Assembly: GCF_029625315.1 (NCBI RefSeq)
Contig: NZ_CP121110.1
Location: 62,001 to 126,000 of the forward strand
Length of the DNA stretch: 64,000 bases
Direction: 5' to 3'
Source: Flavobacterium ginsengisoli
GTDB taxonomy: Bacteria; Bacteroidota; Bacteroidia; Flavobacteriales; Flavobacteriaceae
The notes under the pieces were generated by a model, which saw only the letters and a list, made by a program, of their open reading frames with translations, was not told the origin of the DNA and did no database searches. Shown here in pieces: positions 1 through 8,635 of the stretch; positions within the stretch are counted from its first letter, which is position 1; each line of letters starts with the position of its first letter. The translations under genes and the position numbers were made by a program.

Positions 1-505
1 TTGCATTCAATCCCATTTTTTGCAATTCAGATCTGCTCAACCAGCTTATTTCAAAACCATGCTGTTTTCTGGCTTTGAATTCATTTTTTAAATAGGGAAC
101 ATCTTTTTTTAAAGTAGTGAAATAAACACTTTTTTTAAACTCGAAACCACAATCGCAACCAACAGTATCAATTATGTTTCGAAGATCAAAAATGGCTTTT
201 TTTCCGTTTTGATAACTATCTATAGCACATCTAGCACCACGAAGTTTTATTAGTTGATGCAACGGAACATCAATTTCGTACTGTAATAAGGCCGTACTGC
301 CTGAAGTGCTTCCACCGCAGACATCGCGACGGTCTACAAGAACAATTTTTTTTCCTTCATTTAATAATTTATATGCTGTTAAAGCTCCTGTTATGCCACC
401 ACCGATGATTAAAATGTCGGTATGGATATCAGAATCTATTGAAGGGTAACTTTGTTTTATGGCATTTTTTAAAGGCCAATAGGTTTCAGTAGAGCTCAGT
501 TTCAT
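1..505 (-). CDS. FAD-dependent oxidoreductase, DAO-like (N-terminal part)
   Basis: The first ~168 residues of a protein that runs off the left edge of the window. Residues 31-48 hold a dinucleotide-binding Rossmann motif (DILIIGGGITGALTAYKL), followed by an acidic VDRRD strand end and a GGSTSGSTA segment, as in the D-amino-acid oxidase/glycine oxidase-like FAD family. The substrate cannot be told from this fragment. The start ATG (503-505) overlaps the TGA of the gene upstream (ATGA), so it is probably translationally coupled to the iron-permease-family gene and belongs to the AsmA operon. The family is clear from the FAD motif; the reaction is unknown. Confidence 0.8.
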   Translation of the reverse strand, partial: MKLSSTETYWPLKNAIKQSYPSIDSDIHTDILIIGGGITGALTAYKLLNEGKKIVLVDRRDVCGGSTSGSTALLQYEIDVPLHQLIKLRGARCAIDSYQNGKKAIFDLRNIIDTVGCDCGFEFKKSVYFTTLKKDVPYLKNEFKARKQHGFEISWLSRSELQKMGLNA

Positions 506-1017
506 TTTTTGGTTATTTTTTTAGTGGTGCTTTTGGCAGGTTTTTTAGTATTATTTGGTTTATTATTTTTTTCTTTTTTACGGCTATGAACTTCTTCTGC
601 TTCCGCAATAGAGTGAGATGTTCTTATAGTGATGTCTTTTTTTGCCAATTTGCTAAGGTGATGGTAATATTTCTGAATAATGATCATTTCTTCTTCAGTC
701 ATGTTTTCTATATCAACAAGACTATTGCTCGATAAATCGTTGGATGCCACTAATTCGTTTAGTTTTAATTGAATAGCAAGCGAATCTTTATTTTGCGCTT
801 TTTGAATTAAGAAAACCATCAAAAAAGTAATGATTGTTGTACCTGTATTAATAACCAATTGCCAAGTTTCGGAATAATCGAAAATTGGTCCCGAAGCAGC
901 CCATGCGATAACAAGAAAAAGAGCTCCAATAAAGGCTGGTGTGCTTCCGGCAGCTTTTGAAACTTTAGAAGCAAACTTTTCGAAAGCGCCGCTTTTATGT
1001 TGAGATATAGAATTCAT
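502..1017 (-). CDS. Low-affinity iron permease family membrane protein
   Basis: A 171-residue protein with a short cytosolic N-terminus and two hydrophobic segments (about residues 27-44 and 54-72). A conserved block follows (VFLIQKAQNKDSLAIQLKLNEL), typical of the bacterial low-affinity iron permease family (Pfam Iron_permease). The last ~25 residues are a Lys/Thr/Asn-rich basic tail. Bacterial members are named after yeast Fet4 but are much shorter, and iron transport by them is poorly shown, so the function is family inference only. It starts 2 bases after the AsmA stop codon and its stop overlaps the next start, so the three genes form one operon. Confidence 0.75.
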   Translation of the reverse strand: MNSISQHKSGAFEKFASKVSKAAGSTPAFIGALFLVIAWAASGPIFDYSETWQLVINTGTTIITFLMVFLIQKAQNKDSLAIQLKLNELVASNDLSSNSLVDIENMTEEEMIIIQKYYHHLSKLAKKDITIRTSHSIAEAEEVHSRKKEKNNKPNNTKKPAKSTTKKITKK

Positions 1018-1019
1018 TA

Positions 1020-3842
1020 TTATTTTGTTTTGGGTTTGCTGACTTTTTCTTTTCGAATTACTTTATTGTTTTTTTCATCATAAACGGCAGGATTAATTTC
1101 CTGCCCAGTTTTACTGAATATTTTAATTTTGGGAGCTTCATGCGTTCCAGTAATTACAATTGGAAAACCTATGATTCCGAAAAGCGGAAGTCCTAAGCGC
1201 ATTCTAAGATCCAAAAGTCCGTCAAAGCTTGTAGTTCCTTTAATGGTTGGCCTAAAGCTGGCTACATTAAAAGTAAATGGCTCAATTTTTATAAGGTTTT
1301 TGTCGATAGTCGATTTAATTTCAATTCCTTTCATATCGGGATTGTCCAAACCGCTTTGTCCTGTTTTAGAGCTAATTCCGTCAAAAAGTTTGAGACCTTT
1401 AATTTTTACATCACGCAAATTTATTGTTCCTCCGCCTTGCATCGATTCATAAATTGGTCCCATATTTCCGTTCAAATCTCCTTTTACACTGTAGTCAACA
1501 GAAACTATTCCGTGCGCTTTTTCAGCAGCAGTAACCATGTCATGAAACATCGGAATTTCTTTGTATGCTCTTTGAACATCAAAATCTTTTGCTGTAAAAT
1601 GAGCATCAAAATGTGCCGAAGTTGGAGATTCGTCTTTGTATAATGCATTAATTCCTAAAACACAATCGATGATATTAAAGGTAATGTTTTCTAAGTAAAA
1701 TCCTTCTTTTTTTATCCCTATTTTTCCGTTTAATTTGTTAAAAACCAATTTGTTATACTCTATTTTGTCTGCGCTGGCATCTAAATTTACATTTAGGTTT
1801 TTTGGAATAATGACAACACCGCTCATTTTTGGGTGATCTTCTTTGGCATATTCTACTTCTAGGTTTCGATCCTTGTTTTCGCCGTCTTCAAGCGCCATAA
1901 ATTCATCAACATTAATTAGTTTTGATTTTAGGTTGAAGTTTCCGCTCAAAGTCCCTTTCGATTCTAAAAAGTAATTGATCGTATTTAAGAGATAACCATT
2001 AATATCAAAATCTGATTTTCCGTACGAAGCATTAAATTTCTCAAACCACATTTTCTCATTCTGAAAACGGAAATGTCCTTCTTTGATAAAGAAAGCTTTA
2101 GGAAACAATTCAGATGTTGCTTTTATATTTTTTAGCAATAAAGTCCCTTTGTTATCGAGTTTATCATATTGGCCAGTTGTGGCATAACTTTGTTTTCCTT
2201 TTAATGAAAGATCAGCTTTGGCGTAACCAGTCAAATCAAGACCTTTTTGAGAGAATACCTGATAGATTCTGCCCACATTCAGTTCGCCTTTAATTTTGGC
2301 ATTATAAGCTAAATCGCTAAAATCAGACAATGTAGCATTTACATAAACAGGGTTTCCTTCAAAAACAAAAGAAGCAGGCGCTACGGCAACAATCAAATCC
2401 TGATAAGTTCCCGCTTTATTTAGCATATTGGCTATAAAAGTAATATTGGTAATAGGATTTGGATAATATTTCGTTTTCAGCCATCCGTTTCTTAAAGAAA
2501 TACCGCCAATCGTTTTAGGAAATAATTTTTTTGAAGTGCTAAAAACTCCTCGAGCCTGAATATCGGTTTTTAAAATTCCTTTTAAATCAATATTTTCCAA
2601 TCCTAATGCGGCGTCAACAACAGCAAGATCCAATGCACCTTTTATACTTGCATTAATCGACATTTCGCTTAAACCTTTACTGTGCAGATAAGCATTAAAA
2701 TAATCTTTTTCGCCTACTTTAAATTTCAAGGTTCTCAAATTAACGAGCAATTGTTCGGTGTCCAAAGACGGAAGCATCGCATTCAAATCCATTTGAAAAT
2801 CGGTTAAAGGAACCGGCGCATTTTTATAATTTACCGAACCTTCATTAATTTTTAAATTGAAAGCTAAGTTTGGTTTTTGTTTTTTCGAGACATTATAATC
2901 TCCTTTGAAAGTAAGCAGTAAATCGCTTCTTCCTGAAATTTCTGTTTTTTCTAACCAAGTCAAATATTCAGGAGGCATTACAGAAAGTAAATCTTTTACA
3001 GTGGTATTTTCTGAAGCTGCCTTGATATTGATTTTATAGCCATCTCTTAAAATGCTAAATATTCCCGTAAATTTTAAGGGCAATTTATTAATGTGAAGTT
3101 CGTTTTTCTGCAGAATAAAAGTAAGCGCATGCGTATTGATTCGGGTAATTAAATCGGCACTCACTTTTTTTCGTCTTAAATAACCAGTTCGGTCATAATA
3201 GAAATCAAGATTATCGATTTTAGCATCGGTTGCAAGATCAAAAATATCATCGCTCAAATTTCCTTTTCCAATATAATTAAAGCCTTTTGCATCGACCAGA
3301 ATCTTTGCGGAACGATCATTATATTTTACATGACAGTTTTGTAAATCAATGCGTTCTAATCGAATTGCTGTTCCTTCTTCTGGAGCATTTGGATCTTCTT
3401 TCTCATTTTTTCTATCTTCTGGAGCAACATAAATATTATAATTAGCCTGACCTTTTTCGTTAACCATTACATTGATTAAAGCATCAGAAACATAAAGTTT
3501 ATTGATTTTAACTTCATTATCAAAAAGCAGTCTTTTAATATCAATTCCAAAAGCAACTTGATCTGCTTTTAATAAAGTATCATTGCTGAATGGCTTAGAT
3601 CCCGTTAAAGACAAATCGTCTAACGAAACGGTCAATGAAGGAAAATGTGTAAAAAACGAAAGTTTAGATTTAGTAAATTCCAATTTGGTATCCAGACGTT
3701 CATTGGCAATTTTCTTCACTTCCGAAGCAATTTTTCCAGGAAATAGCAACGGAATAATAAACAGCAAAAACAAAATTACCGCAATCGTAATTCCAGTAAT
3801 TTTTAAAACTTTTAAGGCGGTATGTTTGAATGAACTAGGCAT
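1020..3842 (-). CDS. AsmA family protein
   Basis: A 940-residue protein with one N-terminal transmembrane segment (about residues 13-35, ending IIPLLFPGKIASEV) and a long beta-rich remainder. The start resembles AsmA (ANERLDTKLEF followed by SFFTHFPSLTVSLDDLSLTG), and the C-terminal region has the AsmA_2-like pattern with a low-complexity charged end. AsmA-like proteins are anchored in the inner membrane, span the periplasm as long hydrophobic grooves and are implicated in phospholipid delivery to the outer membrane. Two downstream genes are tightly coupled. The lipid-transport ABC genes lie just upstream on the same strand but beyond a ~200-base repeat-bearing gap, so a shared role in envelope lipid traffic is an inference. 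Confidence 0.88.
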   Translation of the reverse strand: MPSSFKHTALKVLKITGITIAVILFLLFIIPLLFPGKIASEVKKIANERLDTKLEFTKSKLSFFTHFPSLTVSLDDLSLTGSKPFSNDTLLKADQVAFGIDIKRLLFDNEVKINKLYVSDALINVMVNEKGQANYNIYVAPEDRKNEKEDPNAPEEGTAIRLERIDLQNCHVKYNDRSAKILVDAKGFNYIGKGNLSDDIFDLATDAKIDNLDFYYDRTGYLRRKKVSADLITRINTHALTFILQKNELHINKLPLKFTGIFSILRDGYKINIKAASENTTVKDLLSVMPPEYLTWLEKTEISGRSDLLLTFKGDYNVSKKQKPNLAFNLKINEGSVNYKNAPVPLTDFQMDLNAMLPSLDTEQLLVNLRTLKFKVGEKDYFNAYLHSKGLSEMSINASIKGALDLAVVDAALGLENIDLKGILKTDIQARGVFSTSKKLFPKTIGGISLRNGWLKTKYYPNPITNITFIANMLNKAGTYQDLIVAVAPASFVFEGNPVYVNATLSDFSDLAYNAKIKGELNVGRIYQVFSQKGLDLTGYAKADLSLKGKQSYATTGQYDKLDNKGTLLLKNIKATSELFPKAFFIKEGHFRFQNEKMWFEKFNASYGKSDFDINGYLLNTINYFLESKGTLSGNFNLKSKLINVDEFMALEDGENKDRNLEVEYAKEDHPKMSGVVIIPKNLNVNLDASADKIEYNKLVFNKLNGKIGIKKEGFYLENITFNIIDCVLGINALYKDESPTSAHFDAHFTAKDFDVQRAYKEIPMFHDMVTAAEKAHGIVSVDYSVKGDLNGNMGPIYESMQGGGTINLRDVKIKGLKLFDGISSKTGQSGLDNPDMKGIEIKSTIDKNLIKIEPFTFNVASFRPTIKGTTSFDGLLDLRMRLGLPLFGIIGFPIVITGTHEAPKIKIFSKTGQEINPAVYDEKNNKVIRKEKVSKPKTK

Positions 3843-3854
3843 ATACTTTTTTTA

Positions 3855-3897
3855 ATTGTGAATTGTGAATTGTGAGTTGTGAGTTGTGAATTGTGAT
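3855..3897. repeat. Heptanucleotide tandem repeat (ATTGTGA)
   Basis: About six copies of a 7-base unit, ATTGTGA or GTTGTGA, in tandem between the AsmA gene and the MCE gene. Similar 7-base arrays with other units occur at 14348-14385 and 49583-49618. Confidence 0.8.
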
Positions 3898-3913
3898 ATG
3901 CTGGATTTTTAAT

Positions 3914-4004
3914 TTGTCCTCCTGAGCGGAGTCGAAGGATCGCATGCTTAATCTATTCTGTGTGTTCTAAAGGGCGTGTCCTTCGATTTCGCTCAAATGA
4001 CATA
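3914..4004. repeat. Dispersed intergenic palindromic repeat, short type
   Basis: An imperfect inverted repeat. The left arm reads GTCCTCCTGAGCGGAGTCGA and the right arm ends TTCGATTTCGCTCAAATGAC, around a central AATCTATTCTGTGTG. Close relatives lie at 14415-14452 and 16894-16983. It belongs to the family of intergenic palindromes scattered over this window. It is not coding; a role as transcript-end hairpin is possible but not shown. Confidence 0.75.
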
Positions 4005-4045
4005 AAGTGAGAATTGGAATTTGGAATTTTAGATTTAACACATAT

Positions 4046-4873
4046 TTACTTTTTCTCAGTTTCAGCTTTTTTAGCTTCTTCCTGTTTTTGCTGTTCCTCT
4101 TTCTTTTGTTCGTCTTGCTTCTCTTTTTTTGCCTCTTTCTTCTCTTCCTTTTCTTTTTTAGCTTCTTCTTGTTTCTCTTTTCTTTCTTCTTGCTTTTCCT
4201 TTTTCTCCTTTTCTTTTTTCTTGAAGTAGCCTCTAAATAGGAAATTGCTTTTTGCGGCTTCCATATTTTCGCTGAAACCTTTTGTTCCTGTTTCTAGATT
4301 AGAAAGTGTGTTGGAAACGCTGTTTGCCATTTTATCATCTTTAACCAGTCTTGCCAAAGCTCCGTTTCCGTTGTTCATGCTGTGGCTGAAAATGGCTATT
4401 TCGTCTGAAATCACGCCAATATTGTCTACGCTTTTCTTTACGCTTTTCATGATGTCCTGCATTTCAATTCCGTCAATAGAAGCGATCTGTCCGTTGTCTT
4501 CAATCATTTTTTGAGATTTGTTGCCAGGAGAAATAGTTAGCACTTTGTCGCCCATTAAACCATCAGAACCGATACTGGCTGTGGCATCTGTTTTAATAAA
4601 TTTTCGAACCTCTTCTTTCATTACCAAAACTACCCTAACAATAGAGTCATTTTTTAACTGAATTTGCTCTACTGTGCCAACATTAATTCCAGAAAAACGA
4701 ACATTGTTTCCGACTTCTAAACCGCTCACCGTTTTAAATTGAGAGCTAATGTGAAAAGTAGAGCCAAAAAGATTCTGCTGTTTTCCTATGAAATATACAG
4801 CCATTATAAAAAGCAGTAAACCTATCGTTACAAACATTCCTAGCTTCCAAGTATATCCAGATTCCTTTTTCAT
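4046..4873 (-). CDS. MCE (MlaD-like) domain lipid-transport protein
   Basis: A 275-residue protein with a single N-terminal transmembrane helix (about residues 11-28) and then one MCE domain (about 38-115, with FKTVSGLEVGNNVRFSGINV and the SDGLMGDKVLTISPG end), as in MlaD. A helical region follows. The last ~65 residues are almost only Glu, Lys, Gln and Ala, a long charged helix not seen in E. coli MlaD. MCE proteins form rings that bind lipid between permease and outer membrane. The gene follows the ATPase (21-base gap) and MlaE-like permease, giving the usual Bacteroidota order permease, ATPase, MCE. The charged tail may be a periplasmic coiled coil. Confidence 0.9.
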   Translation of the reverse strand: MKKESGYTWKLGMFVTIGLLLFIMAVYFIGKQQNLFGSTFHISSQFKTVSGLEVGNNVRFSGINVGTVEQIQLKNDSIVRVVLVMKEEVRKFIKTDATASIGSDGLMGDKVLTISPGNKSQKMIEDNGQIASIDGIEMQDIMKSVKKSVDNIGVISDEIAIFSHSMNNGNGALARLVKDDKMANSVSNTLSNLETGTKGFSENMEAAKSNFLFRGYFKKKEKEKKEKQEERKEKQEEAKKEKEEKKEAKKEKQDEQKKEEQQKQEEAKKAETEKK

Positions 4874-4894
4874 GATTTCTATTATTTATTTTGC

Positions 4895-5673
4895 TTATTC
4901 AAAAAATGAGCGTACCCATTCGTCTTCGTCTTTTTCTAATTCTTCGTATGTTCCTTCGGCATGAATAACTCCGTCTTTTAAAACTACAATTCGATCGGCA
5001 GTCATTTTTGCGCAGGCCATATCGTGAGTGATAATGATCGAAGAGGTTTTTTGTTTGTGTTTAATGTCCAATATCAATTCGCTAATTTCTCGAGAGGTTA
5101 TGGTGTCTAGTCCAGTTGTAGGTTCGTCGTATAAAATGATTTCTGGTTTTAAGATTAAAGTTCTTGCCAGACCAATTCTTTTTTCATTCCGCCCGAAAGC
5201 TCAGAAGGCATTTTGTCAACTGCTTCGGCAAGACCTACATTTTCTAATGCTTCCATTACTTCGTTTTCAACTTCATCACTGCTTAGATCGCGTTTGTGTT
5301 TAGTCAATGTAAAAGCGAGATTTTCTCTAACGGACATCGAATCGTAAAGTGCTCCGCTTTGGAACAAAAATCCGATTCGGACTCTAATTTCATTCAGCTC
5401 GCTTTTTGAGATATTAAGAACGTTTTCATTAAAAACTTTGATTTCGCCTTTGTCTGGTTCAATTAATCCAACAATGCATTTTATCGTGACGGATTTCCCA
5501 GAGCCTGAACGTCCTAAAACCACCAAATCTTCACCTTTATTCAAAGTGAGATTTACGCCTTTTAAAACGGCATTATCTTTTCCAAAAGTTTTGTGCAGAT
5601 CTTTAATCTCAATAATCGGAGTCAGATCTTTTTCTTTCGTTTTAGGTTCTTTATGTAATTTTTCCTTCATCAT
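4895..5673 (-). CDS. Mla-type ABC transporter ATPase (apparent frameshift)
   Basis: Once repaired, this is a 259-residue ATP-binding subunit of the lipid ABC transporter. Part one holds Walker A (GRSGSGKSV), the Q-loop (LFQSGALYDSMSVRENL) and the signature SELSGGMKK. Part two, in another frame, holds Walker B and D-loop (IILYDEPTTGLD) and the H-loop (IIITHDM). The frame is lost at a run of six A residues (minus strand; T run 5179-5184 on plus). A seventh A restores GGMKKRIGLARTLIL. All catalytic motifs are intact on either side, which argues for a sequencing error rather than a dead gene. It starts 1 base after the permease stop codon. Confidence 0.88.
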
Positions 5674-5674
5674 T

Positions 5675-6433
5675 TTAAAAGAATAAATCGGTTATTTGAA
5701 CAGCAACCATATCAATTATAAAAATGCTTAATGATGCTGTAACTACTGCAGAATTTGTTGCTCGTCCTACACTTTCTGTTCCGTTAGAAGCATTAAAACC
5801 TTTAAAACAGCCAATAATTCCAATAATAAATCCAAAGAAGAAAGTCTTTATTGTTGCTGGAAAGAGATCTAGAAATTCTAAGGATTGAATGATCTGAGTT
5901 AGAAAACGGTAAAAATTGACATCTCCGTGAATGTTTATTCCAACATATCCGCCAATGATTCCAATCGCATCAGCAAAAAATACTAGGATAGGAACCATCA
6001 GAGTACAGGCTAAAACTCTAGTTACCACTAAATAGTTATATGGATTTACAGCTGAAACTTCCATAGCATCAATTTGTTCAGTTACTTTCATAGATCCTAA
6101 TTCGGCACCAATTCCTGACGAAATTTTTCCTGCACAAATCAATGCTGTAATTACAGGAGCAATTTCTCTAATCAGCGAAAGCGCCACCATTCCCGGAAGC
6201 CAAGATTCTGCTCCAAATTTTACCAAAGTCGGACGAGATTGAAGCGTAAGCACCAAGCCCATAATAAAACCGGTGATAGCAACCAATGGCAGAGATTTGT
6301 ATCCTATAACATAACATTGTTTTAGGAACTCTCGAGTTTCATAAGGCGGAATAAAAACCTCCTTAAAAAACCTTTTGGCGAATATTGTGGTTTCTCCAAT
6401 TTCGGCGAATGTATTTTTAATAGCAAGGATCAA
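5675..6433 (-). CDS. MlaE family ABC transporter permease
   Basis: A 252-residue membrane protein of the MlaE family, the permease of MCE-linked phospholipid transporters. Marks are an N-terminal interface helix, a first membrane segment (LVAITGFIMGLVLTLQ), the coupling loop with ICAGKISSGIGAELGSMKVT EQIDAM (residues about 101-125), and the C-terminal FKGFNASNGTESVGRATNSA motif near residue 210-230. The only start near the 5' end is TTG at 6433; an in-frame stop lies 15 bases upstream and there is no closer ATG, so TTG is chosen. It is the first gene of the permease-ATPase-MCE operon. Confidence 0.92.
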   Translation of the reverse strand: MILAIKNTFAEIGETTIFAKRFFKEVFIPPYETREFLKQCYVIGYKSLPLVAITGFIMGLVLTLQSRPTLVKFGAESWLPGMVALSLIREIAPVITALICAGKISSGIGAELGSMKVTEQIDAMEVSAVNPYNYLVVTRVLACTLMVPILVFFADAIGIIGGYVGINIHGDVNFYRFLTQIIQSLEFLDLFPATIKTFFFGFIIGIIGCFKGFNASNGTESVGRATNSAVVTASLSIFIIDMVAVQITDLFF

Positions 6434-6624
6434 AATGTTCTGTTTTTAAGGTGAATGATGTGAATTGAAAATCAATTATTTAACATTTTTTTCAAATCAT
6501 TAAATTATATAGGAAAGTTAGCTCAATACTTGTTAAAATATATTACACAACTTTTTAGCGACCTTATATAATTTTCATAAACTCACAATAATTAAAACAG
6601 TTTGACGTTACTGACCGCAAACAA

Positions 6625-6654
6625 AAAATCCCTTTCCAATAGAAAGGGATTTTT
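6625..6654 (-). terminator. Rho-independent terminator after the ketoacyl synthase gene
   Basis: A perfect 12-bp stem (AAAATCCCTTTC / GAAAGGGATTTT) with a 5-6 base loop and a T run on the minus strand, just past the stop codon of the ketoacyl synthase gene. The same stem sequence is reused at 8561-8589. Confidence 0.88.
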
Positions 6655-6682
6655 ATAATCGTCAAGTATTAGACTATGACAT

Positions 6683-7927
6683 TTATTCGGTAAACTTCTT
6701 AAATATTGAACTTGCTACATGTCCGCCAAAACCAAATGTATTGCTCATAGCGTAGTTAACTATTCTCGATTGTGCTTTTCCGAGAGTGAGATTAAATTTA
6801 TCTGCAAAATTCTGTTCAACATTTTGAGTGTTTATGGTTGGCGGTACAATATTTTCTTGAACAGCTTTTATACAGACAATCGCTTCTATAGCTCCTGCAC
6901 CGCCAAGTAAATGTCCTGTCATTGACTTTGTTGCGCTTATATTTGCATTCGGATTTATTCCAAATACTTTCTCTACAGCTTTAAGCTCGCTTAAATCGCC
7001 AGTTGGAGTAGAAGTAGCATGAGCATTAATGTAGTCAATTTTATCTGGAGTGATTCCAGCTTCTTCAAGAGCAAGTTCCATTCCTAAAACAGCTCCTTCT
7101 CCTTCAGGATGAGTTCCTGTTAAATGATAGGCATCTGCAGCTAATCCGCCTCCAACAATTTCGGCTAGAATTACTGCATTTCGTTTTATAGCATGTTCAT
7201 AGCTTTCCAGAATAACAACACCAGCTCCTTCGCCTAAAACAAATCCGTCTCTTGTTGAATCAAAAGGACGTGAAGCCTTTGTACAATCATCATTTAATGT
7301 CGATAATGCTTTTGATGCATTAAAACCGCCAATTGAAGATTCTGAAACTGAAGCCTCAGAACCACCGCTGATAATCATATCTGCTTTGCCCCAGCGAATG
7401 TAATTGAATGCATCTATAATGGAAGTATTACTCGCAGAACAAGCAGCAGCTGTGGTATAGTTGACTCCTCGAAGTCCATATTTAATAGAAATAACTCCAG
7501 AAGCTATGTTGACAATTCTTTTTGGTATGAAAAACGGACTAAATCTTGGCGTGCCATTTCCTTTGATATATTCTCCGATTTGTTCTTCAAAAGTAGAAAT
7601 ACCGCCATCGCCGCATCCCCATATTACACCAATTCGATTTTTATTTAAGGTGTCAAAATCAATATTAGCATTTTTTACAGCTTCGTCTGCTGCATGTAAA
7701 GCGTATTGAGTAAAAAGATCGTATTTTCTAATTTCATTTTTTTCAAATAAATGCTGCGAATCAAAGTTTTTAACTTCGCAGGCAAATTTGGTTTTAAAAT
7801 GTGTGGTGTCAAATCTTGTTATTGGAGCGGCACCGCTGATTCCGTTAATTAATGAATTCCAATATTCCTCAACGCTATTTCCAATAGGAGTTACTGCTCC
7901 TAATCCTGTTATTACAACTCTTTTCAT
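6683..7927 (-). CDS. Beta-ketoacyl-ACP synthase, FabF-like
   Basis: A 414-residue condensing enzyme. The thiolase-fold catalytic triad is complete: Cys163 (TAAACSASNTS), His303 (NAHATSTPTGD) and His339 (KSMTGHLLGGAG), at the spacing of E. coli FabF. The GFGG motif is near the C-terminus. Such enzymes extend an acyl chain with malonyl-ACP. It lies 2 bases after a TetR regulator in a two-gene operon and away from other fatty-acid genes, so it is probably an accessory, regulated synthase and not the housekeeping FabF; that is inference. Its product (altered fatty acid, pigment or polyene) cannot be told here. Confidence 0.9.
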   Translation of the reverse strand: MKRVVITGLGAVTPIGNSVEEYWNSLINGISGAAPITRFDTTHFKTKFACEVKNFDSQHLFEKNEIRKYDLFTQYALHAADEAVKNANIDFDTLNKNRIGVIWGCGDGGISTFEEQIGEYIKGNGTPRFSPFFIPKRIVNIASGVISIKYGLRGVNYTTAAACSASNTSIIDAFNYIRWGKADMIISGGSEASVSESSIGGFNASKALSTLNDDCTKASRPFDSTRDGFVLGEGAGVVILESYEHAIKRNAVILAEIVGGGLAADAYHLTGTHPEGEGAVLGMELALEEAGITPDKIDYINAHATSTPTGDLSELKAVEKVFGINPNANISATKSMTGHLLGGAGAIEAIVCIKAVQENIVPPTINTQNVEQNFADKFNLTLGKAQSRIVNYAMSNTFGFGGHVASSIFKKFTE

Positions 7928-7929
7928 TG

Positions 7930-8484
7930 TTATTTAGGTCTTAATTCTGTTAATATTGTTTCTTTTACCAACTCAAAATCGTCATCGTTTGTAAGTCTTG
8001 AAAGTTGGACTATTGCTACCATATTCGTAATTATCATTAATGCTTTTGTTCGTGCCGAAGTTTGAAAATCAAATATTTTCTGTTCTTTTCCTTCCGTTAG
8101 CACTTCAGTCAGCCAGTCAATTACCAATTTGGCAAATATCTTTAGTTCTTCTTTTATTGATTGGTCTAGTGTATTTAAGTCTGTTGCCAGTGAGCCAACA
8201 ATGCATACTTTATTGTCATGCTTAATTTTTGTATGTATAGCAAGAAAGGATTCAAGTTGTATCAATGGTGATTCGTTAGCAACCTTTTCCTTTAAAGTTT
8301 CATATCGGGCAATATGTTCTTTAATAGTTGCTACCCCAAGATCTGATTTTGTAGGGAAATGATAGTGAATAGAAGCGGTCTTTATGCCTATATCATTTGA
8401 AATATCTTTAAAACTAAACGCATTATAGCCCTTGTCTCGAATAAGTTGATCTGCTTTATCAATAATATTTTCTTTTGTTGTCAT
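7930..8484 (-). CDS. TetR family transcriptional regulator
   Basis: A 184-residue repressor with an N-terminal TetR helix-turn-helix (residues about 7-52: GYNAFSFKDISNDIGIKTAS then IHYHFPTKSDL) and a helical ligand-binding domain. It is followed at 2 bases by the ketoacyl synthase gene, so it most likely controls its own operon. An imperfect palindrome in the spacer of the promoter just upstream is the obvious operator. A TetR beside a lipid enzyme suggests an acyl or related hydrophobic ligand (inference). Confidence 0.9.
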   Translation of the reverse strand: MTTKENIIDKADQLIRDKGYNAFSFKDISNDIGIKTASIHYHFPTKSDLGVATIKEHIARYETLKEKVANESPLIQLESFLAIHTKIKHDNKVCIVGSLATDLNTLDQSIKEELKIFAKLVIDWLTEVLTEGKEQKIFDFQTSARTKALMIITNMVAIVQLSRLTNDDDFELVKETILTELRPK

Positions 8485-8501
8485 AGCAGTAATTTTTTTG
8501 A

Positions 8502-8532
8502 CAAAGATACTACCTATTAGTAGGTAGGCAAA
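8502..8532 (-). promoter_or_regulatory. Promoter with built-in TetR operator for the TetR-ketoacyl synthase operon
   Basis: On the minus strand TTTG (8532-8529), a 19-base spacer, and TATCTTTG (8509-8502), a near-ideal Bacteroidota promoter (TTTG-N19-TAnnTTTG) ending 17 bases before the start codon. The spacer holds the imperfect palindrome CTACCTATTAGTAGGTAG (8510-8527), so a bound repressor would sit between the two sigma contact elements. Confidence 0.82.
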
Positions 8533-8560
8533 TTTATTTTGTTATTTTTTTTATAAACAA

Positions 8561-8589
8561 AAAATCCCTTTCATTAAGAAAGGGATTTT
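8561..8589 (-). terminator. Rho-independent terminator after the glycosyltransferase gene
   Basis: A perfect stem (AAAATCCCTTTC / GAAAGGGATTTT) followed by a T run on the minus strand. It ends the GH130-glycosyltransferase operon just before the TetR promoter and has the same stem as 6625-6654. Confidence 0.85.
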
Positions 8590-8635
8590 CAGGGTTTAAA
8601 AAAGTGAAGTATTTGGTTAGCTTCAATATCTTTTC

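Noticed and set aside
4007..4240. Two plus-strand frames rich in Phe, Leu and Ser opposite the MCE gene
   Set aside because: They are the reverse side of the Glu/Lys-rich tail of the MCE protein; the composition is a by-product of that repeat.
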